DNA from: Tubiluchus corallicola
Taxonomy: Eukaryota > Priapulida > Priapulimorpha > Priapulimorphida > Tubiluchidae
Direction of reading: 5' to 3'
Length of the DNA stretch: 64,000 nt
Assembly (NCBI GenBank): GCA_030141605.1
Contig: JAQGDQ010000394.1
Span: 152,241-216,240, forward strand
Shown here: positions 28,001-37,000 of the stretch, one piece after another
How positions within the stretch are numbered: position 1 is the stretch's first letter
Layout of the letters: every line of letters starts with the position of its first letter
Made by a program: the position numbers and the translations under genes
Notes under the pieces: model-generated
Seen by the model: the letters and a program-made list of their open reading frames with translations, nothing else
The model's database searches: none
Told to the model about the DNA's origin: nothing

Positions 28001-31000
28001 ATCCCAATAATAAGAATGATTCTCTAAGGCAGGACATTGGACCAAACTGCGACCAGTACCATCAGTGTCCAGCCAGGTTTTGCTCGGACAAAGTAATGAC
28101 CCATGTCAACAGTATAATAGATAAAAGCATCTTGGAATAGGCAATGAGCCTAGCAGACGCATCCAATCACTGACCATGCTCTGCATTGCTTAACTTTGTT
28201 TGCAGTACCCACTTAGTCATTTTCCCTAAGTAATGGTGGTCATCTGTAGGATCACTGACCAGGCTCTGCACTGCTTAACTTTGTTTGCTAACCACCTGCA
28301 GTACTACTCAGGTGTTTTGCCTAATAATGAAATGAGTTAATGATGAATAGTTTCAAACAGCTCTGCTTGACAGTAAATTCTACGTAGTGAATAGCTAACC
28401 TTACTAAATCATTCTGCCACAAACAAATATTGGAAAATTTGTAGGAATGTAACAACCCGCACCCGAATGTAGAGACATTGTTCGTGTGTCTATTTGCCTA
28501 TCAATTTGGTATTTTGGGCAATGTGATAATCACAGAATATAGTTTGAAAGCTGCAGGAATATTACACTCAAACGTTTTGAACTGGTCCTGGGAAATATCA
28601 CAAATTGCACTGAGATAATGTGATCTTGAGAAGGTTTCCAGATTGTCATTTTCATCAAATTTATTTAGATGTTGAAATGTATCTTAGTGGCATTACTTAA
28701 TTGATCTTTTGCTCTTTCCTACACATACATCACTATCGATAAACTCTTATTTTGTTCCAAATGTTTATTGATAACTCTGTCCGAAATATGGTTCTGGTTT
28801 ATATTAATGTCATTAACGTTACAGTAATTTATGTAATAAAGCTTTATATCATCTTCTATAATTAAGGGCTAAAAGTTGAAACGTTAGACTAATAAAGATG
28901 TTCACAATGTCTTTCTACATTTGGATGAGCACTGGATAGTTGAGTCTTGTGTCTAAAATCTTTTCTAAGCTTTTGTATCAGAAATAGCAAAAAAAACTTA
29001 AACTTCTACAGAAAAACTGCATATCTACAGTCAGTAGCTGCCAGGCAAATTAGGCAATACGCATAAAAATCTCTAGGGCAGTAGATATTACACATTATTA
29101 ATTATTAACCAGTGACATTAACACATGGATAATGACCCAAATACTGCAACCTGATTAAACAATGAAATTCCCATGTTATCAAATTACATCACGGTCATTC
29201 ACACAAAACCGAACTATTATAATAGTTGTAACGCTATGACCAGCCCAAATGCAATTACGACACCGTGTCAAGTTTCAAATGTTGGCGATGGGAAAGGGAG
29301 GAGGGGGAGGGTGGGTCAGTAATAAGATATAATGCAAATTGAAAAGCTTAGTTCCAATTTAATCTATTTCTAACACAAAACCTGTACATGTATGTGCTTG
29401 TCCATTAAGAAACATATAAAAAACCTTACAAATGTGATTGACTAATTAATTACATCTGTGTTTTTTCCAATTTTAAACTTCTTAATCAATGATGAGATTT
29501 TCAACAGCTTCAACTGCTGGAATTTTAGAAGTCAGGCTTATGGGAAATGGGAAAAGTCTGGTAATGAACAGCATGGTTTTGAACCAGGGACTTTGAGATG
29601 AATAATACACACCTCGACTCGTAAGCGCTCCCTGTCTTTCTCTAGCATGTATGTGACATCATCACCTTGCGCAGTGTCTTGTGCATGCTTCTTTTTCTCT
29701 TCTTCTAATTCATTCACAACCTGCAGGAGATAAAAGTCTGGTTAGGCCGGCCACATTTGTTCCTGTCTTACCTCATGAGCTCAAAAAATGTCGTGAATGT
29801 TTAGAGCTAAATTGTGGAATATTTAAAACTGGTTGAAACCAAAGTTTGTTTATTTCCCACTGGTTAGCAGCAACGTTTTTAATTTTTTTCAACGCACATT
29901 TTTTTCACGCTTTGTTTTTTAGTTTCTCATCACTCAAACGATTTGGCATCCATTATCGATGCAACAAAAATCACAGACGGATTCACAAATGTTTTTAATG
30001 AAGAATTCTTTTTCTATGCTTTCTTGCAAAACAAATATTTTAAAACCATCACAGGTTTCTTTCTCTGTGTTTATATGAGCAACATGGCACACCTTGAAAT
30101 GTGAGATTGTAGAAGAGCCCTAATAAAAATACAAAAAGTGACCTCCCATAACCAACATCACCGCCATGCAAGCCCCATTAACCGTTACATTGAAAAGAAA
30201 AAGTATACACATAAATAATGCTAAAAACATCCATGAATCAGCCTATGATTTTTGGTATACTGAATACTTTGAAAAGTATTTTTGATAAGCAAACTGGTAA
30301 AACCAATCTGTAGTGCATGACTGAATGTAGGTGTGGCTTCATACAACTTTACTGGAAAAGAAGCCATAGAAGCTTGCAACATGTACGGACTCTTGATCAT
30401 GAATATGAAATACTGTGGCTTCCTTCATACACACTTTCTTGACAATACATTCTTTATTGTGACCTTGATAACTCAAAGCAGTTGTTCAATTACATGACTA
30501 GTTCAATATACAAAGAAGCCTGTCTCGTACCTTTGAATGTCGCTTCTCCGCTGCATGCAGATGCTCTTTCATCCTCCGATGAGCTTGTTTCTGTTGGGAG
30601 ATGAGTGCTTCTAGTTGCTGAAGCTGATTTTCATACATCTGCTTGATCTGGCTTTCATCAAAGCTTGCATCAGGACTGGTTGTGGAGTCTCGGATTAATG
30701 CAGCGTACGGGTCATCCAAACCAAACTTCCCGTACTTTGCTTGATATAGCAAAGATTTAGCCTTTTCTGACTGAAATGTGAATGAACAGGATCAATACAA
30801 ATGAGAAGTTGTTTCAGAATTTCATAAGAGAGTTATTTTGTAAATCCACAATGTGACAAGTCACATAAGAGACGAGCTTTTTACTCGAAATTTCTTGAAT
30901 GGCAAAACTAACTAACAGAATCAAAGTCTTGGGTTCAAAACCAACATATTTCATGATTTCTTAGCCTTCTTAGTTTTAATTTAAACTGCTAAAAATTATT

Positions 31001-34000
31001 TGCTAATCAATGACAGACTGTGTTTTATAAACAATATTTCAGAAGTTACAGGATTTAAACTGCAATGTTAACTTGGCGGGTCACTTTTACAAGAACCTTT
31101 TTCTTCTCATGCAATTTTGCAATTCATCATTAGATATAAGTTAATTACAACGTAACTTATACATTAGAAAATAATGGCAAGACTTTGTGCACCAAGCCTT
31201 AATAGAGCGAGCTCTAAATCCTACAACATTAGAACTATAATGTAATTAAGTGACCCATTGAAATAAAAAGAGATTCACGAAGACCATGTTTTTATTTTAA
31301 AACAGTGTTGGCACATCACCTGGCATAACTAACCTGCAACATTGCTGTCATTTTCCAACTAAGAAACATTTCAAAATAACACGACTTGCTAACAGTCAAA
31401 GCTAAAACAACTTTGCAACCGGTTCAGTTAATATTTAAGTTTTCTGGCTGACAATGCATTTTATTTTAAATTAGAAAAATTCTCAGAAAAAACGTTAATG
31501 GATCACATAAATACAACTGAAACTCCATGATTCTGTTAAGTACAAATGTAAATAAGCACTGATCAGGGCCGTCTTAACAACATTATGGGCCTCCAAGTAA
31601 AGCAGTGTACTGGGGCTTCTATCTGCACAATTACTCACAAGAATAAAAATGTTAATGGTCGATAAAATTAAACATATATTTATTGTGTTGCTACTTTCAG
31701 AAAAATCAGTGTTTAAACTGTTTAAACATTAAAAACATGCTGTACAGAAAAGATTAATCAACAAAAACCGTTTCATTAATGCCAATGTCCACTTTTAACA
31801 CAATGACAAATATTTATAGTTTAGTATAGCATAGTATTTATTAATTGGCAGCAAGCGTCACAACATGCATAGATTACCATAGTGCCCTTACGCTTGTGGA
31901 ACACCTGTCCAGCAAGACACACAACACACATAGATTAGCATAGGGCCCCTATGCTCGTGCGGCCTCCAGGCTAATGCCCAGTTTGCGCATATGTTAAGAC
32001 GACACTGATAAAGGAAGGGTAGCTGACTCGACCCACTTAACCACTGCCTTCTTTTACTTTTGTGTAAACTTTACAAGTTTAATCAATTGCATTCTTTATG
32101 TAAATATGCTTAGAAGAGATCAATAAACATATCTATATCTATTTTTATATCTATGTTTATTCCACTATCAAACAGTCCACATGGCGGGCAGTCTGAGATT
32201 CTGAGTCAGTGGTTTTAGGTGACTCAATGTTAAGATGCAAAAACAATAAAAGTTTACACTGCAATTTCCGTGCGACTGATTTTACGATTCTGGAAAGATG
32301 AAGAATATAAGTGTTTACCCGTAGCGTTGCTATGACAACTTCGCGTGCTTGTAGCTCACCCTCTAGGTAGCTCAGGAGTTGAAGTAGTTCCGTTTTTGAA
32401 AGCTCAAGCATCTTGGGATGCCTCTGTAATAGAAAAATGACTTTATCTTATAATAAACGTCTTCATATAGATAGATCCATTGTGCGACACACATATGTGC
32501 ATTAAAAAAACTCTTTCAAATTTCATGTTTTTTTAACAAAATGCTTTGCAAACTGAAATATCATATTCAGTTTTTCTATTTTCTTTTACCTTTTTTAGTT
32601 TTCACCGAATCCAAAATGCTGAATGCAGACAGAATGAAAATTTGATCAAGAAACAAAAATTGAACGCACATTTTTTTAACTTTTCAGAGTCTGTTATGTT
32701 TGTTATTGTAACAACGACGGCCAGGCTTCTGGTTGCTAATAAGATTATAGATCATAAGTAAAACGAATATCACTGATTATTTGGAAGAAAGTTCAGCTTG
32801 TCTAAATTTACCAATCTACAAAAATTTTTACTGCAAAAATAAATAGTAGAGGTATAAAAAAGTTTAAAAAGTAAACTAAAAGCAAAAGATCTTATGTCAA
32901 CAAAAACAATTGTTGATAGTTAATATATACATATAAACATAAATATCAAGCTATAAGCATCATTCAGCCAATTCCTTTACGCAGAAGCAATTTTAAACGA
33001 ATTAAAAAACAGAGTTTGCAAAAAAATGTTAACTATTCCTCAATACAGTTTATGTCTATGATATGTTTACGCCTACACGAAGGTGTTATAAATAATTCAG
33101 AAAAACAACCCCTATATCAGTAAATAAATGAAAACCAGTTTAAAATGCTGATAAGCCTGTAAATATAGGTCCAACAGACCTTGACATTTCAACAGCATGT
33201 AACAGCTGACACACAAGATCATGTAGAAAGTTTTTTACATTGACTTGTCAATTGTCATAATGCTCAGCTACATTGACGGAATAAAAAAATGAAAGGGAGG
33301 CAGTATTTATAAATAAGCGCCAAAAAGATATGAAGCTAATTAGGACAAGCTGGGAAGAAGCTGTGATTATTCATCTAAGCAACGCTTGGATGAGTCAGAT
33401 GCTTGAAACACAGATGCTGAGCTCAGTAGGTTAACAAATTCACTAGCAGTGAAGATAATTTGCAGCTTAGCAATTCAAATCAACATTAAAGCTTTTAATC
33501 ACATTTTTCATTATCAGGATAAATTTATGGGACTTGATATATTTAAATAAATACAGGTGTTAAAGGTTCACCTAACAATACATTGTGTTAAAGGTTCACC
33601 TAACAATACATTGTGTTAAACGTTCACCTAACAATACATTGTGTTAAAGGTTCACCTAACAATACATTGTGTTAAAGGTTCACCTAACAATACATTGTGT
33701 TAAAGGTTCACCTAACAATACATTGTGTTAAAGGTTCACCTAACAATATATTGTGTTAAAGGTTCACCTAACAATACATGGTGTTAAAGATTCACCTAAC
33801 AATACATTGTGTTAAAGGTTCACCTAACAATACAAGGTGTTAAAGGTTCACCTAAAATTACAAGGTGTTAAAGATTCACCTAACAATACACTGTGTTAAA
33901 GGTTCACCTAACAATACATTGTGTTAAAGGTTCACCTAACAATACATTGTGTTAAAGGTTCACCTAACAATACATTGTGTTAAAGGTTCACCTAACAATA

Positions 34001-37000
34001 CATTGTGATAAAGATTCACCTAACAATACATTGTGTTAAAGATTCACCTAACAATATATTGTGTTAAAGGTTCACCTAACAATACATGGTGTTAAAGATT
34101 CACCTAACAATACATTGTGTTAAAGGTTCACCTAACAATACAAGGTGTTAAAGGTTCACCTAACAATACAAGGTGTTAAAGATTCACATAACAATACACT
34201 GTGTTAAAGGTTCACCTAACAATACATTGTGTTAAAGGTTCACCTAACAATACACTGTGTTAAAGGTTCACCTAATAATACATTGTAAACTTACTTCAGT
34301 AGAATCAGAACAAAATTTTTAAAACCTAGTTAAGTTTATACTACAAATATAAATTATAATGAAATCATACAGCAAAATTATATAAAAGCCTAGTGCATGA
34401 AATTTTAAAACCGTCTAAGTTAAGGCTAGGCGAGTCGAGTTTTGTTAGAAGTAGCAATATATGTTTCAGCACTCATTAGCTAGCAATGTATCTTAAAACT
34501 AATTCATTAATTGGCATAGTTGCCCCAGAAGAAAAGAAGACTTTGTTCAAATCTAAACTGAGTCACAAGACAGGCTTTCCACAGATTACAATCTACTTCA
34601 GTTCGAAGCTGTTATAAATGTAACGTTTATAAGCTCAAGGAATTTATAAAAATTCAGCACATACCTACTTAGTCATAAGAACCTTACTAAAGCACACAAA
34701 TAAGTTTTTAAAATGTGTACGGACAACCATAATTAATAATAATCAATTTAACAGTAAATTGAAGAAGACAAAAACATACAAAGTACAATGGAGACCATAA
34801 AAGAACAAGTTAAGTTTAAGTTATTTATTTCTCCAAAGCACATAGCAAGTAAAAATAAGAGCTTAATGGCTTAAAATGATACACAGAAAAATTAAGCTTG
34901 AACCCTTAAAACAAAAAATAAATTATGACAATTTGAAATACCACAATATACAAATTACAGAAATTAGACCTATAGGCTTACAAAAAAAATAGCAGCATTC
35001 TGTTTTAATTAAGCAGTTGATGAAATACAGCTCATTCTGTATTAAATTAAGTCACATGAGGTGAGCATTGTCTACAGTGGACAATGGGAGAGCAAAACCT
35101 CTAATGTCATGTGACATAAGCATTGTTCACAGTCGACAATGGGAGAGCAAACTTCTAATGTCATGTGACATAAGCATTGTTTACAGTCGACAATGGGAGA
35201 GCAAACTTCTAATGTCATGTGACATAAGCATTGTTTACAGTCGACAATGGGAGAGCAATACCACTAAGAGGAGAGCAAACAGCTTGCTACAAGCTACAAG
35301 CACAAGAAGAGCTAACAAGATTCCTCTATGTTTCCCAGTTCAGTATCAGCAAGTACAAATATTTTATAAGTGAGTAAACAGCAGTCGGAATCTGTTCAAC
35401 ATCTTGCTAAGTTAGCTGCTCTCTGAGGGTGCACAACTAACTATAACATGTGCCTGGCAGATGTCTTCCTCTAGCTGTCAACTCCAAATGTTATTCAACT
35501 GAGCCAGTGAAGCTATTAGTAAAAACTCTTGATGGCCTTCCTTTCTCCCCCACCGATTCATACCCTTTGCTCTGGAAAAGCTGCGCAGAGGATCTATTAA
35601 AAATCATAAAATCTTATCTGAATTAGTTAAATTTTTATCGCTTTTCTCTCTGGCAACTTAGTTTTACATTTACCATTCTGTAATTTTGGATAACATCTAT
35701 ATTACCTAAAATTATAGAGCCTAAGTCTGAAACCAAGTTACCAGAAAGAAAAAGAGAGAAAAAGTTTAAATAATTTAGACTCTCTTTAACTTCAGAATCA
35801 ACAAGCTTTTGCACTATTTAATAATTTCACTATTTATTGCCTAGGGTCTGTCACTTACAAGTACAATATATTACTAGACATAGATCTGGCATCATAATAT
35901 TGCTATAAATGGCTGTGACTGCAGGACCTGACCCAAGATGACTAAATTTTGTCAAATGACATACAACATAAAAGCACGCAGGTCTGCAATGACGTGGAAC
36001 AATTCAACTAAAATGTAAAGCAATTCTACTCTAAACTAACCTATTACCAAATGTTATATTGCAGTAAACATCTGACTATTCAGTAATAACTCAAAGTAGT
36101 AAACATGTATGTACACAAAAAAACATATACAGAATAATCATACCTCTAGTTAGCAACACGACAAGCAGTATATATCCCAAACGAGTTTATACATTTTTAT
36201 TGCAGCAAGAATATAGATTTTAAAGTTATATGTCAAAAGCATTGCTACAAAAGATCAATAGTAAACCCCTAAAAGTTAAAACTAATTGATGCCCATGATG
36301 GAATAGAGCAAAATAAATGTTTGTTATTTTAACAGACCACGACCAGCAATGCTACAGCCTAAAATCTGATACTGCTCTCTCTTTAATAAAACTATAAGAA
36401 TTCATATTGCAAGTTAGGCCTTAATTTATACACTACACCAAACTGATGTAGGTTTTGCAATTCCTCAATTGACAATATGATGTTAAAACTGAATCTCAAA
36501 ATTAAAAATTTAATGTTGCATTAGTCATTTTCCAAGCATTTTTTGTAAAACACAATGGAAATTTCCTAACTAGTTTTTCATGCAAAATATGACAGTGCAT
36601 GTATCAAACTAATTTAAAGTAATTACCATTATTAATTATTACATTATTATGTAGTTTGACGTTTTAAATCAATCATCTATTTAACTTCACACTTGCTTAA
36701 AACTACTTCAATAATTATTTTTTGTGAATTACATTCAGCCAAGATTGGTTCTTGTGTGCTAATTCTTAGTTACTAGCATGAACAAGCAGCACAGAACACC
36801 ATGTTAATCTAGGAATGCCAGGCTATAGATGTTGAAATTTGGCTTTAGGTTATCTAGACTGTTTTGCATTCGAAAAACCATAATGTCTAGATATTTGGAG
36901 ATCTTATACAGCAATGGTAACAACATATTTGTTATAAATAGCCCGTATTTAATATAAATGATAAAAAAATTAAACAATTAATATAATTACTTATTTTTAT

